Assembly (NCBI RefSeq): GCF_003609635.1
Contig: NZ_MCIA01000023.1
Span: forward strand, 1-64,000
Origin: Lacrimispora algidixylanolytica
GTDB taxonomy: Bacteria; Bacillota; Clostridia; Lachnospirales; Lachnospiraceae
Direction: 5' to 3'
Length of the DNA stretch: 64,000 nucleotides
Shown here one piece after another: positions 13,007 through 21,586 of the stretch. A program made the translations under genes and the position numbers. Positions within the stretch are counted from its first letter, which is position 1. Each line of letters starts with the position of its first letter. The notes under the pieces were generated by a model that was not told where the DNA came from, made no database searches, and worked only from the letters and a program-made list of their open reading frames with translations.

Positions 13007-13882
13007 ATGGATATTAATTTTGAACTTTATAAAGTCTTTTACCATGTGGCTGCAACCTTAAGCTTTTCAGAAGCCTCTAAGCAGCTTTTCATCTCCCAAT
13101 CAGCAGTCAGCCAGTCCATTAAGGTTCTTGAGAAAAAGCTGAATCAGACTCTTTTTATCCGAAGCACAAAAAAAGTCCAACTTACCCCGGAAGGTGAAAT
13201 TCTTTTAAAGCATATAGAACCAGCGATTAATCTAATTCAAAAGGGAGAAAACCAGCTGTTAGAAGCCAATACCCTTAATGGAGGTCAGCTTCGCATTGGT
13301 GCCAGCGATACCATATGCCGCTACTATCTGGTTCCTTATTTAAACAAGTTTCATAAGGAATTCCCAAATGTGCATATTAAGGTCACAAACCAGACCTCCA
13401 TTGAATGCGCTCGCTTATTAGAAAATGGTCAGGTGGACTTTATCATTACCAATTACCCAAACTCCGGCCTTTCCAACGCTCAGAACGTCAGAGTCATCAA
13501 TGAATTTTCTGATGTGTTTGTTGCCAATGAAGAATACTTTCCATTAAAGGGAGAAGAAGTAAGCCTTCAAAAGCTTCAGACCTATCCGATTCTAATGCTG
13601 GACCGAAAAAGTACCACCAGTGAGTTTTTGCATCACATGTTCCAAAAGGAGCAACTGGACTTGGTTCCTGAAATCGAGTTAAGCAGCAATGATCTTTTGA
13701 TCGATCTTGCCCGCATCGGACTTGGCATTGCTTTTGTACCTGATTTTTGTATCCCTGAGCATGACAGAGATTTATTTCAGGTGAGGCTTACAGAAACGCT
13801 TCCGATTCGCCAGATGGTTGTGGCCTATAATGAAAGTATTCCCGTTTCTCAGGCCACCAGACAATTTATGGACATGCTGTAA
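13007..13882 (+). CDS. LysR-family transcriptional regulator
   Basis: The protein has 291 residues. The amino-terminal winged helix-turn-helix covers residues 1-60 (FYHVAATLSFSEASKQLFISQSAVSQSIK is split here by the usual turn). A LysR substrate-binding domain follows from about residue 90. The ATG at 13007 follows AAGGAGG at 8 nt. The effector and targets are unknown. It faces away from the sigma-like gene, as LysR regulators often do from their targets, so that gene is a candidate target; this is inference. A terminator separates it from the next gene. Confidence 0.92.
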   Translation: MDINFELYKVFYHVAATLSFSEASKQLFISQSAVSQSIKVLEKKLNQTLFIRSTKKVQLTPEGEILLKHIEPAINLIQKGENQLLEANTLNGGQLRIGASDTICRYYLVPYLNKFHKEFPNVHIKVTNQTSIECARLLENGQVDFIITNYPNSGLSNAQNVRVINEFSDVFVANEEYFPLKGEEVSLQKLQTYPILMLDRKSTTSEFLHHMFQKEQLDLVPEIELSSNDLLIDLARIGLGIAFVPDFCIPEHDRDLFQVRLTETLPIRQMVVAYNESIPVSQATRQFMDML

Positions 13883-13895
13883 TAAGCCTTTTTCC

Positions 13896-13926
13896 AAACC
13901 TGCCTTCTAACAAAATGGCAGGTTTT
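13896..13926. terminator. rho-independent terminator of the lysR-type gene
   Basis: AAACCTGCC and GGCAGGTTTT flank a 12-nt loop, with a T-rich tail to the right. It can also serve the leftward GNAT gene. Confidence 0.8.
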
Positions 13927-13933
13927 ATTGCAT

Positions 13934-14440
13934 TTATACGGTGTAAGCCATCATTGAGACTTCCCACATCTCATCCTGATACAAGAAGCCTTCTTCCATA
14001 ATGCTCTCCGCAGAGAATCCAACCTTTTCATAGCAACGTCTGGCGCCTGGATTGGTATCAAATACCTTTAATGTAAGTCTCTTAATGCCAAGAATTTCTA
14101 CTGCATACTGGACCGCCAAAGAAACCATCTCATACCCTGCACCCGTCCCCCGTAATTTAGGGTCTACCACAATATATCCCAAATGCACACTCTCAGCCGT
14201 ATAATCTGCCTTCATCTGAAAACTTCCAACTGGTTTCCCAGCCTCATCAAGGGCTGTGAACCCCCATGAACACGTTTCCATCTCAAGCTTATCATAATAT
14301 TCCACCATTTGTTTCTCCGTAAGAGGAAACGTGAAACCATCTCTGCACCACAAACGCATCATGCGTTCATCAGTGAACCATTGAATGAGGAATTTACCAT
14401 CAGCTTTCTTACAGGGGCGTAGTCTAAGTGTTCTCTTCAT
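13934..14440 (-). CDS. GNAT-family N-acetyltransferase (RimJ/RimL-like)
   Basis: The protein has 168 residues and a GNAT fold. The acetyl-CoA-binding motif is VVDPKLRGTGAGYEMVSLAV, and the carboxyl motif FDTNPGARRCYEKVGF is typical of RimJ/RimL-like enzymes that acetylate protein amino termini or small molecules. The substrate is unknown. The ATG at 14440 is 9 nt from AAGGAG; the ATG at 14446 would be too close at 3 nt. The gene overlaps the end of the upstream helicase gene by 17 bp, so the two are translationally linked. Confidence 0.88.
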   Translation of the reverse strand: MKRTLRLRPCKKADGKFLIQWFTDERMMRLWCRDGFTFPLTEKQMVEYYDKLEMETCSWGFTALDEAGKPVGSFQMKADYTAESVHLGYIVVDPKLRGTGAGYEMVSLAVQYAVEILGIKRLTLKVFDTNPGARRCYEKVGFSAESIMEEGFLYQDEMWEVSMMAYTV

Positions 14441-16817
14441 ATTCATTCTCTCCTTTTTTCTCTCGTTTGTGCCAGAAATCTTTTACAACATCTCCTACAT
14501 TGTTTCGTCGGACTTCATAATACTCATCCCATTCTCTTGGGAAAAGGGCTTGGTAATCAGGTCTTAAGAACCGTTCATCTAAAAGAGCGATAATACCTTC
14601 ATCGTCAACCGTTCGGATCACTCTTCCTGCCGCTTGCATTACTTTATTCATGCCAGGATATTGATAGGCATAATCAAAACCTTTTTGTTCTTTTTCATCA
14701 AAATATGCTTTTAATATATGCTGCTCCGTACATACCATAGGAAGACCGGTTCCTACGATGATGGCACCGATCAACTGGTCCGCTCTTAAATCGATTCCTT
14801 CTGAAAAGACACCACCCATAACGCAGAGCGCTACAAATGAATTATCTCGTTCTTTGGAAAACTCCTTTAGAAACTGTTCTCGTTGTGCTTCATTCATGCT
14901 GGAAGCCTGAGATAGGAATGTAAAACCAATGCTTTCTTCGGATATCTCATAAAGAACTGATTCCACCTCTTTTAAATAATGATAGGAAGGAAGAAATGCC
15001 ATATAGTTCCCTTTTTGTTCCGAAACAATGACCTTGAAATAATCCACCACCTTCTGATACTCTCTTTTGTTTCTTCTAGTGTAACGGCTGCTGACATCGC
15101 CTGCAACCATAAGAAGTCTTTTTTCCTGATCAAAGGGAGAATGAGCATAAACTGCATACTCCTCTTGGTCTCCGCTCAATAGTTCTTTATAATAAGAAAC
15201 AGGAAGTAAGGTTGCAGAGAAAAATATGGTTCCATTTCCTTTATTCAAGCATTCTTTTAGATTTCTGGAAGGGTTGATGCAAAACAGACGAAGCATAAAT
15301 CTTCCATCGCTTAAAAGCTCTGTATAAATCCGATAATTTTCATCCACACGCTCATAAATATTAATAAAATCCCTAAGAGCAAAGTAAAAATCCAAAACCA
15401 AGTCTCGGTCTCCGAACTCTTGATGAATCTCCATAAACTTTTCCATTTCGCCAAATAGAGATAAGATGCTGGTCATAAAAAAACGGATATCTTCCAGTAT
15501 CTGGTAACTTTCGCACTCTCGTTTCATCTCAAGAAGTTCTTTGTTGCACCGATCCAAAAGCCTTGCTATCTTCTGATCCATTGGTTTTATGATTTTTTTT
15601 ACCAGCAGAAAGTCTTCCTTATATAAGACTGCGCTGTACATCTCTCTTGCTCTTGGAACAAGATTATGCGCCTCATCTACCAGAAATAGATATTCTCCGG
15701 AAACTCCTTCTGAAAAATACCGTTTGAGCCGGATATTTGGATCAAACACATAGTTATAATCACAAATAATGGAATCCGTCCAATTGCTGATATCTAGACA
15801 AAATTCAAACGGACAAACCTGATGTTTCTCGGCATAAGCTAATACAATGTCTCTGGTGATCCCCGTCTCCTGATGAATGATATCATAAACCCCATCTCCT
15901 ACCCGGTCAAAATGACCTTTTGCATAGGGACATGCGTCTGGATTACATTCTGGGGTATCCAAAAAGCAAAGCTTTTCCTTCGCGGTTATTGTGACAGTAT
16001 TCAGATACAGGCCTTGTTCCCTCAATAATTCAAAGGATTCCTCCGCTACACTTCTCGTAATGGTCTTAGCGGTTAAATAAAACAGCTTATCCCCCAGGCC
16101 CTCTCTCATGGCTCTCACCGCAGGAAATATGGTAGAGAGAGTCTTTCCGACTCCTGTCGGTGCTTGAATGAACAGATTTCTTTTTCTTTGAATGCTTCGG
16201 TATACGGAAACCACCAAGTCCTTCTGGCCGGACCGGTAAGGGAATGGAAAGGATAGCTCCTGTATGGATTCATCTCTTCTTAAGCCATGGATATACAAAT
16301 ATCTGGCCCATTTGACATACTCATGAATTAATCCCTGGAACCATGCTTCCAGTTCTTCAAAGGTCTTCTCCACTTGAAAACGCCGTATTTCTTCTGTTTC
16401 CATATTACAATAGGTCATCTGAATCACTGCTCCAGCAAGTGTATGGTCAAAGCAGTAAAAGTAGCCATAGCACATTGCCTGGGCAAGGTGAACCGGAACA
16501 GGTTCTTCCAAATAAGATAAGTCCTTATAGACGCCTTTAATTTCATCTATGGTAACCCCTTCCGGCTTTTCGATAATTCCGTCGGCTCTGCCTTCTATTA
16601 AGATCTGGAACTGATCCTGATCCACCGTATGCTTAAGTGATACCTCCGGTCGATAATCCGGGCCCATACGACGCTGAATCTTTCTATGAATCCTGCTGCC
16701 TTCTTGCATGGCAGTTTTTTCAAAGGCTTGGGTCCTGCGATTATCAATGTCGCCAGAACGAAGTACATACTCAACCAGATTTCTGACTGATATCTTAATG
16801 ATCTTAGTGTCTGCCAT
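14424..16817 (-). CDS. Rad3/XPD-type (DinG-like) DNA helicase with N-terminal nuclease-like region
   Basis: The protein has 797 residues and belongs to superfamily 2. Walker A is in IQAPTGVGKTLSTIFP, the DEAH box is in FLVDEAHNLVPR, and the carboxyl helicase motif is QAAGRVIRTVDDEG. Cysteines in CFLDTPECNPDACPYAKG and CPFEFC match the iron-sulfur cluster region of XPD/DinG helicases. The first ~130 residues carry ADGIIE followed by TIDEIKGVYKDL, the D...ExK pattern of PD-(D/E)XK nucleases such as Cas4 and RecB. A role in repair of structured or damaged DNA is likely. The ATG at 16817 follows GGAGG closely. It is transcribed ahead of the GNAT gene. Confidence 0.92.
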   Translation of the reverse strand: MADTKIIKISVRNLVEYVLRSGDIDNRRTQAFEKTAMQEGSRIHRKIQRRMGPDYRPEVSLKHTVDQDQFQILIEGRADGIIEKPEGVTIDEIKGVYKDLSYLEEPVPVHLAQAMCYGYFYCFDHTLAGAVIQMTYCNMETEEIRRFQVEKTFEELEAWFQGLIHEYVKWARYLYIHGLRRDESIQELSFPFPYRSGQKDLVVSVYRSIQRKRNLFIQAPTGVGKTLSTIFPAVRAMREGLGDKLFYLTAKTITRSVAEESFELLREQGLYLNTVTITAKEKLCFLDTPECNPDACPYAKGHFDRVGDGVYDIIHQETGITRDIVLAYAEKHQVCPFEFCLDISNWTDSIICDYNYVFDPNIRLKRYFSEGVSGEYLFLVDEAHNLVPRAREMYSAVLYKEDFLLVKKIIKPMDQKIARLLDRCNKELLEMKRECESYQILEDIRFFMTSILSLFGEMEKFMEIHQEFGDRDLVLDFYFALRDFINIYERVDENYRIYTELLSDGRFMLRLFCINPSRNLKECLNKGNGTIFFSATLLPVSYYKELLSGDQEEYAVYAHSPFDQEKRLLMVAGDVSSRYTRRNKREYQKVVDYFKVIVSEQKGNYMAFLPSYHYLKEVESVLYEISEESIGFTFLSQASSMNEAQREQFLKEFSKERDNSFVALCVMGGVFSEGIDLRADQLIGAIIVGTGLPMVCTEQHILKAYFDEKEQKGFDYAYQYPGMNKVMQAAGRVIRTVDDEGIIALLDERFLRPDYQALFPREWDEYYEVRRNNVGDVVKDFWHKREKKGENEYEENT

Positions 16818-16840
16818 GTTCCTCCATCTCTTTAATAATA

Positions 16841-16883
16841 AAAAAGGAAACTGTATGCCAAGTGGCTTACAATTCCCTTTTAT
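16841..16883 (-). terminator. rho-independent terminator of the HPr-like gene
   Basis: On the minus strand AAAAGGGAATTGTAAGCCA pairs with TGGCATACAGTTTCCTTTTT and ends in a T run. Confidence 0.75.
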
Positions 16884-16893
16884 GAGTGTTTGT

Positions 16894-17136
16894 TTATGCT
16901 GCGGAGCATTTCTCCGGAGCTCTCTCCTTTAAAAACGCTTCAAAATTTACATCTTCCCCATGGAGTTGAACGGTCAACACCTGTGTTAAATCCAGGCTCA
17001 AAACTCCTAAAATAGACTTTGCGTCAATGGTCACTCTATTGTAATAAACGTCTATGTCGAATTTACATTTTGCAGCAGCGGTAACAAACTTTTTTGCCTC
17101 AGCAATGGTCGGCAGCATGATCTTAACCTGTTTCAT
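16894..17136 (-). CDS. HPr-like phosphocarrier-family protein without the active-site histidine (Crh-like)
   Basis: The protein has 80 residues and an HPr fold. The regulatory loop motif KSILGVLSLDL corresponds to the Ser46 region (KS-xxG-xxSL) recognised by HPr kinase. The phosphotransfer histidine expected near residue 15 is absent; the equivalent stretch reads TIAEAKKFVTAAAKC. Such proteins cannot carry sugar phosphotransfer but, like Bacillus Crh, may signal carbon status through Ser phosphorylation. The gene is monocistronic, with a consensus promoter and its own terminator. Confidence 0.85.
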   Translation of the reverse strand: MKQVKIMLPTIAEAKKFVTAAAKCKFDIDVYYNRVTIDAKSILGVLSLDLTQVLTVQLHGEDVNFEAFLKERAPEKCSAA

Positions 17137-17176
17137 AATAAAAACTCCTTTATATTAAAGAAAAAGTCACAAATTA

Positions 17177-17205
17177 CTTATATCATGATTGACATGATTT
17201 GTCAA
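17177..17205 (-). promoter_or_regulatory. strong sigma-A promoter of the HPr-like gene
   Basis: On the minus strand TTGACA (complement of 17200-17205) and TATAAG (complement of 17177-17182) are 17 bp apart. Confidence 0.8.
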
Positions 17206-17457
17206 ATTATGCTTTGGACTTGATCCTAACACACTTTTTGTGCATGTTTTGCAGATATAGAGTTTCTTAAATCGTAATACCTATACATCTTTTTGCTGAG
17301 TACCATCATAATTGGGGAATCTTTGTCTTAGATTCTTTTTTTAAGTCAGAGGTTAACAATTTTTGATATGCCTTCTGAACTTCACTTTATTTAATTTTAC
17401 CACAATCGTTTTCTCTTTAATAGTAGAATTAATTTTTTATTTTATTCGAAAAAATGG
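17206..17457. other. intergenic region, nothing recognised
   Basis: This AT-rich stretch lies between the HPr-like gene's promoter and the tRNA-Trp promoter. Only short open frames without ribosome binding sites were seen. Confidence 0.5.
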
Positions 17458-17486
17458 TTGCAATTTAAAAACTTCTATGCTATACT
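17458..17486 (+). promoter_or_regulatory. sigma-A promoter of tRNA-Trp
   Basis: TTGCAA at 17458-17463 and TATACT at 17481-17486 are 17 bp apart, about 39 bp before the mature tRNA. Confidence 0.75.
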
Positions 17487-17524
17487 TTCTAAGTGCTCGG
17501 CTAAGGGTACAAAACGCTTTCCAA

Positions 17525-17595
17525 AGGGGAATAGTTCAATGGTAGAGCAACGGTCTCCAAAACCGTAAATGGGGGTTCGAGCCCCTCTTCCCCTG
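17525..17595 (+). tRNA. tRNA-Trp (anticodon CCA)
   Basis: A 71-nt cloverleaf can be drawn: acceptor AGGGGAA/TTCCCCT with discriminator G, D-arm GTTC/GAGC, anticodon arm ACGGT-CTCCAAA-ACCGT with anticodon CCA, and T-arm GGGGG-TTCGAGC-CCCTC. The 3' CCA is not encoded. It has its own promoter and terminator. Confidence 0.95.
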
Positions 17596-17603
17596 CTAAT
17601 TAT

Positions 17604-17646
17604 AAGTCTTAATTTCCTTGTTTTATAAGGATATTAAGGCTTTTTT
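17604..17646 (+). terminator. rho-independent terminator of tRNA-Trp
   Basis: AGTCTTAAT pairs with ATTAAGGCT around an inner CCTT/AAGG, followed by six T. Confidence 0.8.
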
Positions 17647-17815
17647 GTTGTCTCATTTTTAAATATATGCACAATAAGATCTCACTTTCTTAAAGTTAAT
17701 CCTTTTTCTCATTTCGATCTTCAAATATATTCTTAAATGCAAATAAGAACAGAACCCCTAACCGCAGTTGCATTTTGAAATTCTGTTCTTTTGATTCTGT
17801 TCTTAAGGTTTAATT

Positions 17816-18943
17816 CTAATTATTTTCTTTCATATGAAGGTCTGCAAAATCCATGTAACAGTTCCAGTCATATTCATCCATATCATGATTGCCTGTTTTA
17901 AAGTGATGACCAATTCTACCTTCCTGCACCGGATTCTCCGGTAAAGGTTGTGTTTCCTGCCCAATCCCTTTTACACCAAAGAGCTCATAGACAGGACTAG
18001 CCTCTATACAGGACTCAAACTGTCCTTGTGGGTCTGCCCATTTGTCAAAGGTCTTAGCGGAGGTATAAACAAGCCTTGGAGCAATGAGGCCAAGAAGCAT
18101 ATGCTGATCAAAAGGAAGTGTTTCTTCCTTATCAATGTATTTCTGATAGTTCTTACAGAACCAATAAGGGAAGCGATTGACAATATCACCGATTCTCTCA
18201 CCTTTGGCTCCTCTAGATAATGCATCTCCACTGTTCCCAGCACAGCTACTCACTGCCATGGCAAAGCGTTCATCCTGTGCGGTGCCCCAAAGAGCTGTCT
18301 TCCCACCTCTGGAGTGACCAACTAATGCAACTTTTCGCTCATCAATCAGAGGCTCCATTTCAAAATAGTCCATGATACGGCTTGCTGCCCAGGACCAAGC
18401 TGTGATTGCGCCCCAGGCATCATCTGGTCTGTTTTCCACGTACTCGGGAAATAGTCTGGAAAATCCGGTGGTAAAACCTTCTTCATAATCTGGAGAAATC
18501 TCTTGGGTACGGAATGCCGCGCAGGCATATCCCCTTGAAATAATAGTTTCTGCCGGATAAAAGGGGCTTAGAAAATGTCTGGCAGGATCGCTGTCTTTTA
18601 TTCCCCTGTTGCATATGGTCACAAAAGCGGGAACAGGCTTTTTCGCCTCTGCCGGAATAAATGCAACAAAAGAAAAAATAAAAGAAATGCCGTTTCTAAC
18701 CGCTTCCACTTCTACCGTATTTCTAATGGCTCGTCCTTGCATAATATCTGCCGTTCTTTTAGAATCTGCCACCCGAATCTTTATTGTAACATCACTCATG
18801 TCAGGAAGAAAGCCGTACTCTTCTTCGGAAAACAGTGTAAGAAGCTCTGGTCTTCGCTTCGTAAGCCAGGTTTCCTTTTCATTGACCTTAGTCCCATCAC
18901 AGCACGTTAATATGGAGGGGAGGTTTCTATTATTTTCTATCAT
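17816..18943 (-). CDS. CE15-like glucuronoyl esterase / alpha-beta hydrolase
   Basis: The protein has 375 residues with no signal peptide, so it is probably cytoplasmic. It has the serine hydrolase nucleophile motif VGHSRGGKTALW, an amino-terminal RRPELLTLFSEEEYG stretch typical of bacterial CE15 relatives, and a late histidine in TGNHDMDEYDW. CE15 enzymes cleave ester bonds between glucuronic acid units of xylan and lignin alcohols. It is the last gene of the unit that contains an ABC sugar importer and a two-component system. A role in processing imported uronate-containing oligosaccharides fits, but the exact substrate is inference. The ATG follows GAGGAG and the gene starts 15 bp after the regulator. 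Confidence 0.8.
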   Translation of the reverse strand: MIENNRNLPSILTCCDGTKVNEKETWLTKRRPELLTLFSEEEYGFLPDMSDVTIKIRVADSKRTADIMQGRAIRNTVEVEAVRNGISFIFSFVAFIPAEAKKPVPAFVTICNRGIKDSDPARHFLSPFYPAETIISRGYACAAFRTQEISPDYEEGFTTGFSRLFPEYVENRPDDAWGAITAWSWAASRIMDYFEMEPLIDERKVALVGHSRGGKTALWGTAQDERFAMAVSSCAGNSGDALSRGAKGERIGDIVNRFPYWFCKNYQKYIDKEETLPFDQHMLLGLIAPRLVYTSAKTFDKWADPQGQFESCIEASPVYELFGVKGIGQETQPLPENPVQEGRIGHHFKTGNHDMDEYDWNCYMDFADLHMKENN

Positions 18944-18958
18944 GCCTTCTCCTCTTTC

Positions 18959-19732
18959 TTATTTGCCATACTGCTTAATGTCACTAGGAGCAAAACCAAA
19001 GCATTTTTTAAATACTTGAAAAAAGTAAGAGTAATCACTATATCCTAACATACGGGACACTTCATTCACTCTATTTTGAGGATTTCGAAGGAGTATCTTG
19101 GCGTTTATCATCTTTACCATAGTGACATAATTGGAAAACCCTACCCCTGTTTCTTTTTTAAAGCACTTACTAAAATAAGAAGTGGAAATTAATAGCTCTT
19201 CGCAAATATCTGATAGAGATATATTGCGTTGAATGTTTCGCTCCACATGATCGATCGCATTGTATACAAGCTTTGAATATTCTTCCCGGTTAGCACGAAT
19301 CGATTGAACTTTTCCTTCCAATGAATCTGTCTCCTCTTCTTCTTCTTTTTCTTTTTTTCTAGAGAGCGTGTCAACGGCCTTCTTTAATGCCTGCTCAAGT
19401 TCATCTGTCATAATAGGTTTTAACAGAAAATCACTGACACCGTAACGAATTGCTTTTTGGGCATACTCAAACTGACTGTACCCAGAAATTATAATAAACT
19501 GAGTATCCTGTCTTTGCTGATTCACTTTTTCGATGATATCAAGACCATTAAATCCTGGCATTTGAATATCGATAATTACAATGTCTGGAGACTCTCTGTG
19601 TATGAGCTCCAGACCAGCGATTCCGTCGTAAGCTACCCCGGAGACTCTACAATAAAAGTCTTCCCAACGGGTTGATTGTGATATCGCTGTTACTGCTATC
19701 TTATTGTCATCAATAATTACTACTGAATACAT
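18959..19732 (-). CDS. AraC-type response regulator (YesN-like)
   Basis: The protein has 257 residues. A receiver domain at about 1-120 contains the phospho-acceptor Asp in DIVIIDIQMPGFNG and the conserved Lys in FLLKPI. An acidic linker follows, then an AraC helix-turn-helix pair at about 155-257 (LSDICEELLISTSYFSKCFK; VSRMLGYSDYSYFFQVFKK). The ATG at 19732 is 8 nt from GGAG; a GTG at 19741 overlaps that site and was rejected. It is paired with the YesM-type kinase just upstream and probably activates the adjacent sugar transporter genes. Confidence 0.93.
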   Translation of the reverse strand: MYSVVIIDDNKIAVTAISQSTRWEDFYCRVSGVAYDGIAGLELIHRESPDIVIIDIQMPGFNGLDIIEKVNQQRQDTQFIIISGYSQFEYAQKAIRYGVSDFLLKPIMTDELEQALKKAVDTLSRKKEKEEEEETDSLEGKVQSIRANREEYSKLVYNAIDHVERNIQRNISLSDICEELLISTSYFSKCFKKETGVGFSNYVTMVKMINAKILLRNPQNRVNEVSRMLGYSDYSYFFQVFKKCFGFAPSDIKQYGK

Positions 19733-19756
19733 AATGATCACTCCTTTTTCGGACTG

Positions 19757-21508
19757 TTAAGGCAAAGGAAATTCAAGCCTCACCTCCGTGTAATGAAGAT
19801 ATTCCGACTCTATGAATACACCATAATCCGGTCCATACATAAGTTGGATTCGATCTTGAACATTCTTAATTCCAATCCGTTTTTTCCCTCCATGGGTATG
19901 AAGGACAGAAACCAGCTTTTCGGGCGGAATTCCCTGTCCGTCATCCCATACTTTTATAATCAGACGGTCTATATCATGATAAACAGATATGCGAATGGTA
20001 CACAAACCTATCTTTGGCTCCATGCCATGAACCAGAGAATTCTCAATAATTGGCTGTAAGATACAGCTTGGTATCATTGTATTTAAAAGGCTATCGTCCA
20101 CATCCCACATAATGTTTAATCGATCTGGATAAATATTGTTATATAGTTCCAGGTAATTTTCTGCATATTCTATTTCCATGCTTAAGCTACAAGTAGTCTG
20201 AGTGCGGTTAATGTTACCTCTGAAAAATTTAGATAAGAAACAGATCAGCCGGCTGACCTCTTTATCTCCATTAATCTGAGCTATGCCGTTGATGGATTGA
20301 AGAACATTAAATAAAAAGTGAGGGTTGACCTGTGCCTGGAGCTCATGATATTTGAATTCCAGAAGCAAATATTCATTCTGCTGCTGTATTTCTTTTGCCT
20401 TTACAATCTCACCCATGAGATTTTGTATTCTACCTGCCATCTCATGAATGTGGGTTGAGAGTACATCCATCTGATCGCCTTTAGAGAAGGTGGTGACTTC
20501 CATATCAAAGTTACCCTTTGATATCTCGCCGATGTTGTGTAGCAATATTTGAAGATTCCTTGCCATATTTCCAAACATCAACCACAAAAAGATAATAATA
20601 AAAACGATCAAAAGAAGCCCCATCGCAGATATAAAGTAAAGTAGGTCGGATAGTGCCCTGTACTTTTTCGTCAAATCTACCTCATGGGAAATCCGTAGCC
20701 GACTTCTGTTAATAAAGTATTCTGCATACAGATAATTATGGTTTTTATCCTTTTGACTTATTTCCGAGGAGCCTTGTTTCCTATCCTGTCCAACCATGTT
20801 ATCGGTGGAAAAGAGTAATTCTTCATTCCTGTCATACAGAGTGTAATTTCCTACTTTATTGCTGTCGATATTTTGAAAAATTTCTTTTAGTGAAGCATTC
20901 TGTACTTCTGCGATAACGCTACCGCTGAACTTCATGGTTCCCTGATCAAACAAATTCCTCATTAAAATAATCCCACTCTCGTTGGGACTGCTGGTCCATA
21001 CGATATTACCTGGCTGATCAGAAAGATTTCCTAAATTTTTAAAATATAGTTCCTGAACCGCCTGATTATCTGGACTTTCTTCTCTTATTCTAGAATCCCT
21101 GTAAACAAGATATACGTTGTTAGATGAATCAACGATAGCGACCCAGTTAATATCATAATTTGCACTAAGCATCTCTTCCAAGCGTTTTTGAATTCTCTGT
21201 TTTAAGATAGGTAATTCTGTTTCACCCGATCCATTCATCTGACTTAAAAGTGGAGCAAATCGTTCATTCGTCGCAGATAGGGGTATGGTATCCTCTACCA
21301 GTTCCTTTAAGGAAATGTCGATATTTCTGCATATCTGCTCCGTTAAGGTATCTGACTGGTTGGTCAACTCTGTCTTAAACCAGTTACTGCTAACTTTATA
21401 AATGCATATCAACGCTCCCAGAAATGTAACACCTAAAAGAACGGTGACCGCTATCATTTTAGAATAAAGGGTCTTTCTGAAATGGATTTTTTTTTCGGCA
21501 GGTTTCAT
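19757..21508 (-). CDS. YesM-type sensor histidine kinase
   Basis: The protein has 583 residues. One membrane helix lies near residues 20-40, then an extracytoplasmic sensor of about 250 residues and a second helix near 290-315 (LLYFISAMGLLLIVFIIIFL). A HAMP-like linker follows. The His_kinase domain carries QAQVNPHFLFNVLQSI with the phospho-accepting His, and an ATPase domain with IIENSLVHGM and WDDGQGIPPEKL. Kinases of this family sense sugars or sugar-binding proteins and signal to AraC-type regulators. The ATG at 21508 follows AGGAGG. It lies between the permease genes and its regulator gene on the same strand. Confidence 0.93.
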   Translation of the reverse strand: MKPAEKKIHFRKTLYSKMIAVTVLLGVTFLGALICIYKVSSNWFKTELTNQSDTLTEQICRNIDISLKELVEDTIPLSATNERFAPLLSQMNGSGETELPILKQRIQKRLEEMLSANYDINWVAIVDSSNNVYLVYRDSRIREESPDNQAVQELYFKNLGNLSDQPGNIVWTSSPNESGIILMRNLFDQGTMKFSGSVIAEVQNASLKEIFQNIDSNKVGNYTLYDRNEELLFSTDNMVGQDRKQGSSEISQKDKNHNYLYAEYFINRSRLRISHEVDLTKKYRALSDLLYFISAMGLLLIVFIIIFLWLMFGNMARNLQILLHNIGEISKGNFDMEVTTFSKGDQMDVLSTHIHEMAGRIQNLMGEIVKAKEIQQQNEYLLLEFKYHELQAQVNPHFLFNVLQSINGIAQINGDKEVSRLICFLSKFFRGNINRTQTTCSLSMEIEYAENYLELYNNIYPDRLNIMWDVDDSLLNTMIPSCILQPIIENSLVHGMEPKIGLCTIRISVYHDIDRLIIKVWDDGQGIPPEKLVSVLHTHGGKKRIGIKNVQDRIQLMYGPDYGVFIESEYLHYTEVRLEFPLP

Positions 21509-21586
21509 CAGCCACCTCCTGTTTTTTCCAACTATATCAACTCATAATAAGAATGTCAACGACAGAAAGCGACTGCTAGCCAAAGA

